Shown here piece by piece: positions 9,121 through 19,149 of a DNA stretch of 64,000 nucleotides. A program made the translations under genes and the position numbers. Source of the DNA: an uncultured Alphaproteobacteria bacterium (lineage in GTDB: Bacteria > Pseudomonadota > Alphaproteobacteria > HIMB59 > GCA-002718135); assembly GCA_902635455.1 (NCBI GenBank), contig CACPNW010000002.1, positions 48,869-112,868 on the forward strand, given 5' to 3'. Positions within the stretch are counted from its first letter, which is position 1, and each line of letters begins with the position of its first letter. The notes below the pieces were generated by a model. It was not told the DNA's origin and searched no databases. It saw only the letters and a list, made by a program, of their open reading frames with translations.

Positions 9121-9963
9121 TCAATTTATATGATTTAAAATATTTACAAGTATATTTTTTAGATCTTTTCTATGACAAACTATATCTACCATACCGTGAT
9201 CTTTTAGATATTCTGCTTTTTGAAAATCAATTGGTAATTCTTCTCTTATTGTATCTTGTATCACTCTTTTGCCTGCAAATCCAATTGTTGATCCTTGCTC
9301 TGCTATTGTAATATCTCCTAACATAGCAAATGAAGCAGTTACACCACCAGTTGTTGGCTCTGTTAACACCACAATATAAGGAATTTTATTTTGATTTAAT
9401 AATTCTACTGCAGCTACTGTTCTTGGCATTTGCATCAAACTAATTATACCTTCTTGCATTCTGGCACCACCAGAAGAGGTTATGATTATCATAGGTAATT
9501 TTTTTTGAACTGCGATCTTAGCTCCTTTTACTATTCCAGCTCCAACAGATCTTCCCATTGAGCCTCCCATAAATTCAAAATTCATTATAGCACAGAGCAC
9601 ATTAATCCCTCCAAGATCACCCTCTAGTAATAATAAAGCATCCTTACGATTTGTTTTTTTTCTATATTCTTTAAGTCTATCTTTATACTTCTTCTTATCG
9701 CTAAAACTTAAGGGATCATCAGATATATTTTCTAGTTCTACCTCATTTATATTTTTATTTCCAAATAAATTTTTAATTCTATCATCTACAGACATTCTAA
9801 AATGATAATTACATGACAAACATACATATATATTTTCTTTTAGATCTTTATGATGAATCATATTTGCGCATTTCGGGCAGTTTTGCCAAAGATTATCAGG
9901 AACCTCTTTTCTTTTAACTAGAGCAGATAATCTAGGTTTTACAAAATTAGTAAGCCAATTCAT
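9121..9963 (-). CDS. accD: Acetyl-CoA carboxylase carboxyltransferase beta subunit
   Basis: The beta half of the carboxyltransferase that makes malonyl-CoA for fatty acid synthesis. The 280-residue protein has the N-terminal four-cysteine zinc ribbon (Cys29, Cys32, Cys48, Cys51) and the crotonase-fold motifs SSGGARMQEG and EPTTGGVTASFAMLGD. Its partner AccA is not in the window. The start codon shares one base with the trpA stop, and folC follows, in the standard alphaproteobacterial order trpA-accD-folC. Confidence 0.97.
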   Translation of the reverse strand: MNWLTNFVKPRLSALVKRKEVPDNLWQNCPKCANMIHHKDLKENIYVCLSCNYHFRMSVDDRIKNLFGNKNINEVELENISDDPLSFSDKKKYKDRLKEYRKKTNRKDALLLLEGDLGGINVLCAIMNFEFMGGSMGRSVGAGIVKGAKIAVQKKLPMIIITSSGGARMQEGIISLMQMPRTVAAVELLNQNKIPYIVVLTEPTTGGVTASFAMLGDITIAEQGSTIGFAGKRVIQDTIREELPIDFQKAEYLKDHGMVDIVCHRKDLKNILVNILNHIN

Positions 9964-10754
9964 TACACAGAACCTTTTTTTAATTCTTTAGTAAAATTAA
10001 AAATTTTATTTAACATAATAGATTTATTTTTATAATTTTCTTCAATAATTTTTACTATACTTGAACCCACAACAGCTCCATCAGCTATTTGACAAATTTC
10101 TTTTACATCATTAGCATCTTTAATTCCAAACCCAGCTATAACCGGTAAATTAGTGTGATTTTTAATTATTTTTATTGAGTTTTTCAACTCCTCTAAGTTA
10201 GCAGAATGTTGTCCAGTAATTCCTGTTATTGTGACGTAGTATAAAAAACCACTTGCATTATTTAAGATTGTTTTAAGCCTATCCTCATTTGTTGTAGGTG
10301 TAATAAGCCGAATAAGATCAATATTATTTTTTTTTAATAACTCGTTTAATTCAGTATCTTCTTCAGGTTGGAGGTCAACAATAATTAGTCCATCAATTTG
10401 ATTGTTTTTGCACTTGTTAACAAAACTATTAATACCATAACTATGAATTACATTATAATAACCCATTAAAATTATAGGTATGTCTGGTTTTTTGTTTCTT
10501 AAATAATTCGCTATATTAAATATATCATCAAGGGTTATTCCGTTATTTATAGCTCTACTGCTAGATAATTGTATTGTTGGTCCATCAGCCATAGGATCTG
10601 AGAAAGGCATACCTATTTCAACTATATCTATATTATTATCAGCTATTATTTCTAATATTTTTTTGCTTGTTTCTAGATCTGGATCTCCGCCTGTTGTAAA
10701 AGTTACAAGTTTTTTACTTTGTCTTTCAAAAATTTTTTTAAAACGTAAAGACAT
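9963..10754 (-). CDS. trpA: Tryptophan synthase alpha subunit
   Basis: Cleaves indole-3-glycerol phosphate to indole and glyceraldehyde-3-phosphate, passing indole to TrpB. In the 263-residue TIM barrel the catalytic acids are visible as Glu46 (VEIGMPFSDP) and Asp57 (ADGPT). The phosphate-binding AGFGI and GSSIV come later. It overlaps trpB by one base and accD by one base, so the subunits are translationally coupled. Confidence 0.97.
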   Translation of the reverse strand: MSLRFKKIFERQSKKLVTFTTGGDPDLETSKKILEIIADNNIDIVEIGMPFSDPMADGPTIQLSSSRAINNGITLDDIFNIANYLRNKKPDIPIILMGYYNVIHSYGINSFVNKCKNNQIDGLIIVDLQPEEDTELNELLKKNNIDLIRLITPTTNEDRLKTILNNASGFLYYVTITGITGQHSANLEELKNSIKIIKNHTNLPVIAGFGIKDANDVKEICQIADGAVVGSSIVKIIEENYKNKSIMLNKIFNFTKELKKGSV

Positions 10755-11965
10755 TATAAGTTGATATTTAGTTTTTCAGCTACTGTAAAAATATCTTTAT
10801 CTCCTCTTCCACACATATTCATTACAATAATATTATTTTTATTATAGTTTTTAGCTATTTTTCTTAATACAGCTAAAGCATGTGAAGGCTCAAGAGCTGG
10901 GATTATACCTTCTAGTTTGCAACAATATTTAAAAGCATCTAAAGCTTCATCATCTGTTGCTGACATATACTTAACTCTTTTTTCTTCAAATAAATAAGAA
11001 TGTTCAGGTCCAATACCAGGATAGTCTAAACCTGCAGAAATAGAGTGAGCCTCTTCAATTTGACCACTTTTAGATTGTAGTAAATAAGTTTTATTTCCAT
11101 GAAGAACTCCTGGTTTGCCCCCACTTAAACTTGCAGCATGTTTATTTGTATCTAAACCTAAACCAGCAGCCTCAACTGCAATCATTTCAACATTTTTATC
11201 ATCTAGAAACTCATGAAACAAACCTAAAGCATTAGATCCTCCTCCTATACAAGCTAATAAGACATCAGGCTCACGATTTTCTATCTTAGATAGTTGATCT
11301 CTCACTTCTTTTCCTATTATAGACTGAAAATCTCTTACCATAGATGGGTAAGGGTGAGGGCCAGCAGCTGTTCCAATTATATAAAAAGTATCTTTTACAT
11401 TTGTAACCCAATCTCTTAAAGCTTCATTCATAGCATCCTTTAAAGATTTAGAGCCATTAGAAACGCTACGAATTTCAGCTCCCAACAATTTCATTCTAAA
11501 AACATTTGGAGATTGCCTTTTAATATCTTTTTCTCCCATATAAATAATACAATCCAATCCAAATAATGCACAAACAGTTGCAGTAGCTACACCATGCTGT
11601 CCGGCCCCTGTTTCAGCAATAATTCTTTTTTTACCCATTTTTTTTGCTAAGAGAATTTGTCCCATGCAATTATTTATTTTATGAGCTCCTGTGTGATTAA
11701 GTTCATCTCTTTTAAAATATATTTTAGGGCCACCTAGATCATTTGTTATTCTTTTAGCAAAAAATAAAGGACTTGGCCTCCCAACATATGTTTCAAGATA
11801 ATAATTTAATTCTTTTTTAAAATTATCATCATATTTAATTTTATTATATTCTTTATCCACTTCTAAAATTAAAGGCATTAAAGTTTCAGAAACATATCTA
11901 CCCCCAAAATCTCCAAAATATCCTTTTTCATCAGGTAAGTGCTTATAGCTATTTTTATTTTGCAT
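10754..11965 (-). CDS. trpB: Tryptophan synthase beta subunit
   Basis: PLP enzyme that joins indole with serine to make tryptophan. The 403-residue protein has the Schiff-base lysine Lys96 in HTGAHKINN, the ETGAGQHG loop, and the phosphate-binding CIGGGSNA. It lies between trpF (11-nt overlap) and trpA (1-nt overlap). The remaining trp genes (trpE, G, D, C) are not in this window, which is the usual split arrangement in alphaproteobacteria. Confidence 0.98.
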   Translation of the reverse strand: MQNKNSYKHLPDEKGYFGDFGGRYVSETLMPLILEVDKEYNKIKYDDNFKKELNYYLETYVGRPSPLFFAKRITNDLGGPKIYFKRDELNHTGAHKINNCMGQILLAKKMGKKRIIAETGAGQHGVATATVCALFGLDCIIYMGEKDIKRQSPNVFRMKLLGAEIRSVSNGSKSLKDAMNEALRDWVTNVKDTFYIIGTAAGPHPYPSMVRDFQSIIGKEVRDQLSKIENREPDVLLACIGGGSNALGLFHEFLDDKNVEMIAVEAAGLGLDTNKHAASLSGGKPGVLHGNKTYLLQSKSGQIEEAHSISAGLDYPGIGPEHSYLFEEKRVKYMSATDDEALDAFKYCCKLEGIIPALEPSHALAVLRKIAKNYNKNNIIVMNMCGRGDKDIFTVAEKLNINL

Positions 11966-12587
11966 TATATTTTTTAAATAAATTGTTAATCATTTCATTA
12001 TTTTTAATTCCAGGTGCATCTTCTACACCTGAAGATAAGTCAATTCCATCAGGATTTGTAAAATTTTTAATTTTATTAATATTAGAAGCATTAATTCCCC
12101 CAGACAAAAACCATGGTTTTTCAATCTTTTTTTCAGATAAAAGGGACCAATTAAATTTTTTAGCATTTCCACCAGGCTGATCACCTTCTTCAGGTTTATA
12201 ATCAAATAAAAACAAATCATTAGATTTGTAATTATTTAAAATATTAAAATCCTGATTATTCTTTATTGATATCGCTTTTATTATAGTTACTTTTGTAGTT
12301 TTTTTTACTTCATTAATATAATCATTATTTTCTGAGCCATGAAGCTGAATATACTTTAATTCTAGTTTATCTATAAACGATTTAACCTTATCAATTTTTT
12401 CATTAACAAACACGCCCACCGGTTTGATTTTTTTACTTTTACTAAATTCTATAAGTTTAAATGCTTGGCTTAAATCAATATATCTAGAACTTTTATTATA
12501 AAAAATTAATCCAAAATAATCGGCGCCATTATTATCACAACATAAAATAGTATTTGTATCTTTCAATCCACAAATTTTAATTAACAC
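11955..12587 (-). CDS. trpF: Phosphoribosylanthranilate isomerase
   Basis: Isomerises N-(5-phosphoribosyl)anthranilate in the tryptophan pathway. The 210-residue TIM barrel starts [10 protein letters not shown], containing the general base Cys6. Later motifs are QLHGSE and the phosphate-binding [10 protein letters not shown], with [11 protein letters not shown] near the end. It overlaps trpB by 11 nt, and its ATG follows the pyrF stop by one base. Confidence 0.95.
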   Translation of the reverse strand: MLIKICGLKDTNTILCCDNNGADYFGLIFYNKSSRYIDLSQAFKLIEFSKSKKIKPVGVFVNEKIDKVKSFIDKLELKYIQLHGSENNDYINEVKKTTKVTIIKAISIKNNQDFNILNNYKSNDLFLFDYKPEEGDQPGGNAKKFNWSLLSEKKIEKPWFLSGGINASNINKIKNFTNPDGIDLSSGVEDAPGIKNNEMINNLFKKYNAK

Positions 12588-12588
12588 T

Positions 12589-13275
12589 TTAGATAATAGA
12601 CTTATTTAATTGTTTAATAGTTTTAAGAGGATTCTTAGATTTTGTTATTGGCCTACCAATTACTAAGTAATCTGCTCCTAACCTAATTGCTTCTTTGGCA
12701 CCTATAGTTCTTTTTTGATCATCATTTTTTTTAGTATAATTATCCGGCCTAATTCCAGGCACTACAATTATCAGCTTTTTACCCCCAATTTTTCTAGCTG
12801 TTTTAATCTCTAAAGGACTACAAACTATTCCATCTAATTTATTTTTATAAGCATTTTTTACAAATTTAGTTACTAATTTTTCAATATTAGCCTCATTATA
12901 ATATTTTTTTGTTTGTAGTGAGTTTAAGCTTGTTAATATTGAAACCCCAAGTATTTTAAGCTTTCTGTTTTTTTTTGAATGTGTTGATTTTTGCATTTCA
13001 TCACCTCCAGAAATATGTATTGTTGTAAATTTAGGAGATAATTTTTCAATTGCTTTAATTCCTTTTTCAACTGTATTAGGGATATCATGCAATTTTAGAT
13101 CAAGAAAAATATTTGGACAAATCTTTTTAATTTCAAAATATCCATTAATTCCAAAATTTAAAAAAAATTCATAACCAATTTTAAAAGCATATACTTCACT
13201 TCGTAATTCTGAAACTAGGGATTTAATTTTTTTTAAATTGTTGCTATCTAAAGCAACAATTATTTTATTACTCAT
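12589..13275 (-). CDS. pyrF: Orotidine 5'-phosphate decarboxylase
   Basis: Final step of UMP synthesis. The 228-residue protein shows IIVALDSNN at the start, the catalytic LDLKLHDIPNTV with its Asp-Lys-x-x-x-Asp set, VPGIRPD, and GADYLVIGRPIT for the phosphate site. It overlaps ihfB by 8 nt and precedes trpF by one base. This is a normal single-domain bacterial enzyme. Confidence 0.96.
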   Translation of the reverse strand: MSNKIIVALDSNNLKKIKSLVSELRSEVYAFKIGYEFFLNFGINGYFEIKKICPNIFLDLKLHDIPNTVEKGIKAIEKLSPKFTTIHISGGDEMQKSTHSKKNRKLKILGVSILTSLNSLQTKKYYNEANIEKLVTKFVKNAYKNKLDGIVCSPLEIKTARKIGGKKLIIVVPGIRPDNYTKKNDDQKRTIGAKEAIRLGADYLVIGRPITKSKNPLKTIKQLNKSII

Positions 13276-13561
13276 TACTTATCTGGTTATTAATTAGATT
13301 GTGTAAAATTTTTCCAATTTTGAAATGAATTTTAAAAGTTTCCTTTTTTAAAATCTTTTCATTTGTTTTGGGGTTTCTGACTAGCTTAGATTTATTCACC
13401 TTTTTTTTAAATGTACCAAAACCTCTAATTTCTATGTTGTTATCTTCGTTTAAGCTTTTTGTAATTTTTTTAAAAAAAAGGTTAGTAATTAATTCAATAT
13501 CATTTTGACTAAGGTTTTTGTGTTTTTTTTGAATATTTGAAATCAGTTCTGATTTTAACAT
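13268..13561 (-). CDS. ihfB: Integration host factor beta subunit
   Basis: A 97-residue HU/IHF-family DNA-bending protein. The beta-arm has RNPKTNEKI at 62-70, with Pro64 as the intercalating proline, and the signature IEIRGFGTF precedes it. Directly downstream of rpsA, where ihfB is found in many proteobacteria, so IhfB is favoured over HU. Its start shares one base with the rpsA stop. It is very lysine-rich even by family standards, in line with the AT bias. Confidence 0.88.
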   Translation of the reverse strand: MLKSELISNIQKKHKNLSQNDIELITNLFFKKITKSLNEDNNIEIRGFGTFKKKVNKSKLVRNPKTNEKILKKETFKIHFKIGKILHNLINNQISNE

Positions 13562-15267
13562 CAGTTGTCTTTATTTTTATCTAAAACTGAACCTAAAATA
13601 TCGCCTAATGAAGCTCCAGAGTCGCTTGAACCATATTTATTTAAAGCTTCTTTTTCATCTTTAATCTCTAGATCTTTAATAGATAAATTAATTGATCTTG
13701 TTTTTGAATCTATTGAAACAACCATAGAATCTATGTTTTCATCAATTGCATATCTATCAATTTTTTGCTCAGTTTTTTCTTTTGAAAGGTTTGATTTTTT
13801 TATAAATCCATTTAAATTTTCTTCTAATTTTATAGTCAAACCTTTATCATCTATGTTTATAATTTTACCACTTACCTTTGATTTAATTGGATGCTTTTCT
13901 AAATATTCTTGAACTGGATCCTTGTTTAATTGCTTAATTCCAAGACTGATCCTTTCTTTTTCAATGTTAATATCTAAAATTTTAACAGTTAGCTTATCTC
14001 CTTTTTTATAATCTTGTAGCATTTTTGTGCACTCTGATTCATCCCAGCTTAGATCTGAAATATGAACCATGCCATCAATTTCATCATGAACTTTTACAAA
14101 GATTCCGAAATCTACAACATTTACTATCTCTGTTTCAAATGAGTCATTAATTGCAAAACTATTTGTTAGTTTAGACCAAGGATTGTCTTTCAATTGTTTT
14201 AAACTACAAATTAGTTTTCTTTTTTCATCATCAATTTCCAAAATTTTAACTTCAATCTCATCATTATTATCAATAATTTTTGAAGGATGAGGAGGTTTTT
14301 TTAGCCAAGTTAGTTCCCCTAAAGTAATAACAGCATCAAATTGATTTTCTATTATCAAGTTAACATTTTGATCTCCAACTGATACTACTTTTGCCTTTTG
14401 AATTTCATTTATTTTAACAAAATCATTTATTTTATCCCATGGGTCATCTGTTAATTGTTTTATTCCTAAACTTAATCTTTCTTGCTCTTGGTCAAATTTC
14501 AAAATTTTAACTTTAATTTTTTGTCCTAATTCTAATATTTCATTTGGTGAGCTAATTTTTGTCCAAGATATATCAGTAACATGAACAAGACCATCCAAAC
14601 CACCTAGGTCTATAAATGCTCCATAATCTGTAATGTTTTTTACCTTTCCTTCAATTATTGATCCTTCTTTTATATTACTTAAGAGTTCTTTTTTCTGAAC
14701 TTCAAATTCTGCATCAGATATAGCTTTTCTTGAAACAACTATATTACCTCTAAACTTATCCATTTTTAAAATCATTAGCTCTAAAGGTTTATTTAGGAGT
14801 TCTTTTGTATCTTTAGTTATTTGTCGGGTATCAATTTGACTACCAGGCAAAAAGGCCGTAACTCCATTTAAATCTACACTTAATCCACCTTTAACCTTAT
14901 TAAACGGTATTCCTTTTACAACATTATTTTTGGAAAAAGCGTCTTGTAAATGATTCCAAGAATTTTGTTTTACAGCTTTTTCTCTTGATAATATTGTTTC
15001 ACCATTCACACTATCAACATTTTCAACATATACTTCTAGTTTGTCCCCAATATTTATTTCTAGTTCTTTACCAGGCCTAGAAAATTCAGAGGTAGGAACC
15101 CTGCCTTCACTTTTTAAACCAACATCAATAATAATAATATCTTTTTCTACAGAAACAACTTTTCCAGTTACTATAGACTTTTCTTTAATATTCTTATTAT
15201 CAATAGTTTTAGAAATGAGCTCTTCATATTGTTCATTACTAATTTTTGATTCTACTTTATTTTGCAT
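13561..15267 (-). CDS. rpsA: 30S ribosomal protein S1
   Basis: A 568-residue mRNA-binding ribosomal protein made of tandem S1 (OB-fold) domains. The better conserved ones read EGSIIEGKVKNITDYGAFID and, further on, INDSFETEIVNVVDFGIFV, each followed by GLDGLVHVTDISW or EIDGMVHISDLSW. The pattern LSLGIKQL...DPW repeats between domains. Length matches the six-domain E. coli S1 (557 residues). S1 helps recruit mRNAs with weak Shine-Dalgarno sequences, which are common here. It starts immediately after the cmk stop. Confidence 0.97.
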   Translation of the reverse strand: MQNKVESKISNEQYEELISKTIDNKNIKEKSIVTGKVVSVEKDIIIIDVGLKSEGRVPTSEFSRPGKELEINIGDKLEVYVENVDSVNGETILSREKAVKQNSWNHLQDAFSKNNVVKGIPFNKVKGGLSVDLNGVTAFLPGSQIDTRQITKDTKELLNKPLELMILKMDKFRGNIVVSRKAISDAEFEVQKKELLSNIKEGSIIEGKVKNITDYGAFIDLGGLDGLVHVTDISWTKISSPNEILELGQKIKVKILKFDQEQERLSLGIKQLTDDPWDKINDFVKINEIQKAKVVSVGDQNVNLIIENQFDAVITLGELTWLKKPPHPSKIIDNNDEIEVKILEIDDEKRKLICSLKQLKDNPWSKLTNSFAINDSFETEIVNVVDFGIFVKVHDEIDGMVHISDLSWDESECTKMLQDYKKGDKLTVKILDINIEKERISLGIKQLNKDPVQEYLEKHPIKSKVSGKIINIDDKGLTIKLEENLNGFIKKSNLSKEKTEQKIDRYAIDENIDSMVVSIDSKTRSINLSIKDLEIKDEKEALNKYGSSDSGASLGDILGSVLDKNKDN

Positions 15268-15906
15268 TTAACTATTTTTTTGAATTATTTTATTGATCTG
15301 AAATATAGTATTTGAAAATGACTCAGAATTATCAATAATATGAGCCTTATAAGGCACTTTCATTGGTGAGTTTTTTCTTTTTTTATCTTTATTATCTCGC
15401 AACTTTATTTCCTCTAAAATTTTTGCGTATATAGACTTTTCGCCTATATCAATCAACTGTTTATATCTTCTTTTTGCCCTTATTTTAGCATTCACAATTA
15501 CAAATATTTTTATATTCGCTTCTTTAAAGACTACAGAGCCTATATCTCTTCCATCTATTACGCAGCCCCTGTTTTTTAGCTCTTTTTGTATGATATTTTT
15601 TTGTTGTATATTAATATAATTTCTAATTTTTTTATAAATTGCAATTTTTGATGCAGCCTTACTTATTTTTTCAGTTCTTAATTTAATGCTATTTCGAGGA
15701 GAAATAGTATTAGTTTTAGCTAAAAAGTTTTCAATCTGTTTTTTATCACTTAACTTTATCTTATTTTTTAAAATTAAATATGCCAATCTTCTATATAAAA
15801 TTCCTGAATCTAAATGATAATATTTCCACTTTTTTGCAATATAGCTAGCTATCCTTGCCTTCCCAGATCCCGCAGGACCATCAATGGTGATGATTTTATG
15901 TTTCAA
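15268..15906 (-). CDS. cmk: Cytidylate kinase
   Basis: Phosphorylates CMP and dCMP. The 212-residue protein has the P-loop GPAGSGKA (residues 10-17), the lid-region VIDGRDIGSVVF, and a C-terminal NSPMKVP that is close to the usual family motif. It begins at a TTG (15906-15904) inside the last codons of aroA, an 11-nt overlap, so translation probably depends on coupling. The order aroA-cmk-rpsA is widely conserved. Confidence 0.95.
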   Translation of the reverse strand: MKHKIITIDGPAGSGKARIASYIAKKWKYYHLDSGILYRRLAYLILKNKIKLSDKKQIENFLAKTNTISPRNSIKLRTEKISKAASKIAIYKKIRNYINIQQKNIIQKELKNRGCVIDGRDIGSVVFKEANIKIFVIVNAKIRAKRRYKQLIDIGEKSIYAKILEEIKLRDNKDKKRKNSPMKVPYKAHIIDNSESFSNTIFQINKIIQKNS

Positions 15907-17200
15907 TTAAATTTCCACCAGCATTATTAAATATTTCTTTAAATTTAGGAAAGCTAGTACTGATTGAATTGGAGTCTTCAATTAATAAATCTCCTTTTTT
16001 GGAAGCTAAAATTGAAAAGGCCATGGCAATACGATGATCAAAATTAGTTTTTATTTTATTATTTTTAATATCTGAAACTTTTGTCGGATCTATATACAAG
16101 TCATCACCATTTATTTTACAATCCACACCGCTTCTTTCAAGATTCAGCTGAATTAATTCTAGCCTATTACTTTCTTTTACTTTTAATTCACCCAAGCCTC
16201 TAAATATACTTGGTGATTTAGCAAATGAGGCAGCTATTGCTAATATTGGATATTCATCAATCATTAGTTCCGCCATGCTTTCACTGAGTTCACAACCACT
16301 AAGTATAGAAGATTTTACAATTATATCAGCTATATTTTCATTATTTAATTTTCTTGTATTTTCTAATTTAATATTTGCTCCCATTAATTCTAGAGCAGTT
16401 AAAATACCATTTCTTGTTGGATTGATATTAATATTTTTTAATTTAATTTCTGAATTAGAATTTATAAGTGCGGCTACAATTAGAAAAGCAGCACTTGATA
16501 AATCAGAGGGGACTTCAATATTTTTTCCAATTAATTCTTTTTTTCCATTTATTAATATTTTTTTTGTTGAGCTATTTTTTTCTATTTCAATATCAGCACC
16601 AAAATAACCTAACATAATCTCTGTATGATCCCTAGTAATATGGTTTTCTAAAATTGTTGATTTACCTTTTGTATTTAGACAAGCTAATATTAGTCCAGAT
16701 TTTATTTGCGCAGATGGTATCTTTATTATGTGATTATACTTCTTCAGTTCAGAACCTATAATTTTTAAAGGAAGTTTATTATTAGTAGTATCAAATTTAG
16801 CATTCATATTTGTTAACGGATCAATAATTCTTTTCATAGGTCTTGAGCTGAGAGATTTATCTCCTGTTAATAAACTGCTAAAGTTTTGTGATGAAAGTAA
16901 TCCTGTTAATAATCTTGCACCAGTTCCTGAGTTTCCTAAATATATTTCCTTATTTGGTTTTTTTAATGAGTTGAGACCAAGCCCATGAATAATTAGTTTA
17001 TTTTTGACTTCTTCTATTTTTACACCCATTAGCTTAAATGCATTAATGGTATGAATTACATCATCAGACATCAATAAATTAGAGATTTCAGAGACTCCGT
17101 TTGCAAGAGAAGGAATAATTACAGATCTATGTGAAATAGACTTATCGCCAGGAATAATTATTTCACCATTAATACCAAAAGTTGTTTTTTTACTTAACAT
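15896..17200 (-). CDS. aroA: 3-phosphoshikimate 1-carboxyvinyltransferase (EPSP synthase)
   Basis: Condenses shikimate-3-phosphate with PEP in the aromatic pathway. The 434-residue protein shows PGDKSISHRSVI, then LGNSGTGARLLTGLLSS. It also has SSAAFLIVAAL and, late in the chain, KVKESNRL and DHRIAMAF. The LGNSGTGAR form, rather than LGNAGTAMR, is that of the class II type common in alphaproteobacteria. It feeds chorismate to the trp genes further down the same run. Confidence 0.96.
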   Translation of the reverse strand: MLSKKTTFGINGEIIIPGDKSISHRSVIIPSLANGVSEISNLLMSDDVIHTINAFKLMGVKIEEVKNKLIIHGLGLNSLKKPNKEIYLGNSGTGARLLTGLLSSQNFSSLLTGDKSLSSRPMKRIIDPLTNMNAKFDTTNNKLPLKIIGSELKKYNHIIKIPSAQIKSGLILACLNTKGKSTILENHITRDHTEIMLGYFGADIEIEKNSSTKKILINGKKELIGKNIEVPSDLSSAAFLIVAALINSNSEIKLKNININPTRNGILTALELMGANIKLENTRKLNNENIADIIVKSSILSGCELSESMAELMIDEYPILAIAASFAKSPSIFRGLGELKVKESNRLELIQLNLERSGVDCKINGDDLYIDPTKVSDIKNNKIKTNFDHRIAMAFSILASKKGDLLIEDSNSISTSFPKFKEIFNNAGGNLIET

Positions 17201-17204
17201 TTAA

Positions 17205-17948
17205 TTAAAGAGTAAATTCATTACCTAGATAAAATTTTTTAATTTTATCATTATGAATCGCGTCTTTAGGATTTCCTTCGAAAAAAATTGCCCCCTCATT
17301 TACAATATAAACTTTATCAACAATTTTGAGTGTTTCTCTAACATTATGATCAGTAATTAAAACTCCAATATTTTTATTTTTTAATTTTTTAATAATTGTT
17401 TTAATCTCCTCTATTGATACAGGATCAATACCTGTAAGTGGCTCGTCTAATAATAGATATTTTGGCTTAGACGCTAAAGTTCTTGCTATTTCTAATCTTC
17501 TTCTTTCGCCTCCTGAAAGCACTATAGATTTTGATTTTCTGACATGATTAATATCAAATTCGTTAAGCAAGTTATTTAAAATTATTTCTTGTTTTAATTT
17601 CTCTTTTTCTATTATTTCTATCACTGCTAGCAAGTTATCTTCAACATTCATTCCTCTAAAAATAGAAGGTTCTTGAGGTAAATAGCTTATTCCCATTTTA
17701 CCTCTTGCATAAATGGGAAATTTAGAAATATTCATTTTATCTAAATAAATTGAACCGTTGTCAGGCTTGATTAAACCAACAATAGTGTAAAAGGTCGTAG
17801 TCTTTCCTGCACCATTTGGGCCTAACAAACCAACAACTTGACCACTATTTATATTGAGGCTTATATCTCTTATTACTTGTTTATTGCCATAGGATTTTGA
17901 TACCTTGTTTACAACCAGACCGTCGTTTAATATATTAAATTTATTCAT
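17205..17948 (-). CDS. lptB: LPS export ABC transporter ATP-binding protein LptB
   Basis: The cytoplasmic ATPase that, with LptFG, extracts lipopolysaccharide from the inner membrane. The 247-residue protein has Walker A at 43-50 (GPNGAGKT), the signature LSGGERRR, Walker B LLLDEPLTGIDP, and the switch histidine in LITDHNVRE, all typical of LptB. lptA and lptC precede it with overlaps of 8 and 4 nt. In most proteobacteria rpoN, hpf and ptsN follow lptB; here aroA follows after four bases. Confidence 0.95.
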   Translation of the reverse strand: MNKFNILNDGLVVNKVSKSYGNKQVIRDISLNINSGQVVGLLGPNGAGKTTTFYTIVGLIKPDNGSIYLDKMNISKFPIYARGKMGISYLPQEPSIFRGMNVEDNLLAVIEIIEKEKLKQEIILNNLLNEFDINHVRKSKSIVLSGGERRRLEIARTLASKPKYLLLDEPLTGIDPVSIEEIKTIIKKLKNKNIGVLITDHNVRETLKIVDKVYIVNEGAIFFEGNPKDAIHNDKIKKFYLGNEFTL

Positions 17949-18702
17949 TACTTTGTTTTATTAATACTTTAACTTTTTTAGAGTTGTTTGATGTTACTTT
18001 ATAAGAGTTTTTTTCTAAATCAACATATCCATAATCACCAGTAATAATTTCATCCCCCCTTATTACTTTAACTTTTTCATTAAGCTCAATAAGATTATTA
18101 TTTTTATTATATTTAGCTTTTAAAGAATACATGTCAATTTTTTCTGTTTTAATGTTAGATATATTTTCATCTTCAACATTTAATTCAACAATTTCATTTA
18201 TGTTATTATTTGACAAAAATTTACCATCAATTATTTTACCACTTACAAATATATCTTCATTTTTTAAAGTAGAATCATTACCATTTAAATAAAATGTTCC
18301 AATAGAATTATTGACATGAATAATACCATTTGAAAACATAGAGCAATTAGTTAAATTTAAAACAGAATTAGCACCAGTTATTTTAATAGTTTCTTCATTG
18401 AAAGAGAATTCTAAAACATTTCCTGTAGCGTTTATGCCTTTTTCTTTAGAATCTAAACTAACATTACCTTCTGCATATATATTTATGATATCATATAAAT
18501 CTTTTTCAAAATAGGCTTTAACGACATCTGCATTAAGATTAAAATTGTCGGAAACTATTTCAACATTTTTTTTTAATAAATAATATTTTTCTTTCTGAAA
18601 TACTTCTATACCTTCTTCAGCTGTAATTTGTGTTTCACCTAATTCTCCCTTGGCTTGAATTGAAACTAAAAATATAATTAAGGTATAGATAGTTTTTTTC
18701 AT
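17941..18702 (-). CDS. lptA: LptA/OstA-like periplasmic LPS transport protein
   Basis: A 253-residue exported protein with an N-terminal signal peptide (MKKTIYTLIIFLVSIQAKGE) and no further membrane segment. The body consists of beta-strand-rich repeats such as LNADVVKAYFEK and GEIITG-like turns that fit an OstA/LptA beta-jellyroll bridging LptC and LptD. Sequence alone is weakly diagnostic. Position between lptC and lptB is the main evidence. It is longer than E. coli LptA (185 residues), which may mean an extra OstA repeat. Confidence 0.75.
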   Translation of the reverse strand: MKKTIYTLIIFLVSIQAKGELGETQITAEEGIEVFQKEKYYLLKKNVEIVSDNFNLNADVVKAYFEKDLYDIINIYAEGNVSLDSKEKGINATGNVLEFSFNEETIKITGANSVLNLTNCSMFSNGIIHVNNSIGTFYLNGNDSTLKNEDIFVSGKIIDGKFLSNNNINEIVELNVEDENISNIKTEKIDMYSLKAKYNKNNNLIELNEKVKVIRGDEIITGDYGYVDLEKNSYKVTSNNSKKVKVLIKQSNE

Positions 18703-19148
18703 TTTAATTTTATAACAGTTTTTCCATAAAAATTAATTTTATTTCCTTCATCTAATATTTCAAACCCGTTAGCCAAAATAGACGTATTAGAGGATATAAA
18801 TCTTGACTTTTTAGTGCTTGATGCAGTTTGTTGGTTTTTATTAAAAATTACATCATCAGAAAAGATTGTAAATTTTTTTGATTTGAAAACGACGTCGTTT
18901 TTAAGTAAGATTTCATTTTTGTTTAAAAAATTTCCTTCATTTGCAGATATAGAAATTTTTTGATTTTCACTGTTGATTGTAAACTTAGGCTTAGTTATGT
19001 CTGAATTATTAATATTTATACTTATATCTTCATCTAAATTTATTGATGCATTCATTGATTTATAACCAAATACAAACAAAGATATAATTACAATAACTAA
19101 GATTATTGATATTACATATTTTCTTTGAAGTGAAAGTAAATAATTCAA
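18699..19148 (-). CDS. lptC: LptC-like LPS export membrane protein
   Basis: A 149-residue protein with one N-terminal membrane anchor (about residues 13-31, ISIILVIVIISLFVFGY) and a periplasmic domain containing ISANEGNFLNKNEILLKNDV, which resembles the LptC/OstA fold. Position directly ahead of lptA and lptB, with kdsD upstream, supports LptC. Slightly shorter than typical (about 190). Confidence 0.72.
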   Translation of the reverse strand: MNYLLSLQRKYVISIILVIVIISLFVFGYKSMNASINLDEDISININNSDITKPKFTINSENQKISISANEGNFLNKNEILLKNDVVFKSKKFTIFSDDVIFNKNQQTASSTKKSRFISSNTSILANGFEILDEGNKINFYGKTVIKLK

Positions 19149-19149
19149 T

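Noticed and set aside
13565-13912. Plus-strand ORF opposite rpsA, and similar antisense ORFs opposite aroA, kdsD, folC and pheT
   Set aside because: Mirror-frame ORFs over well-conserved genes, without recognisable domains or ribosome binding sites.
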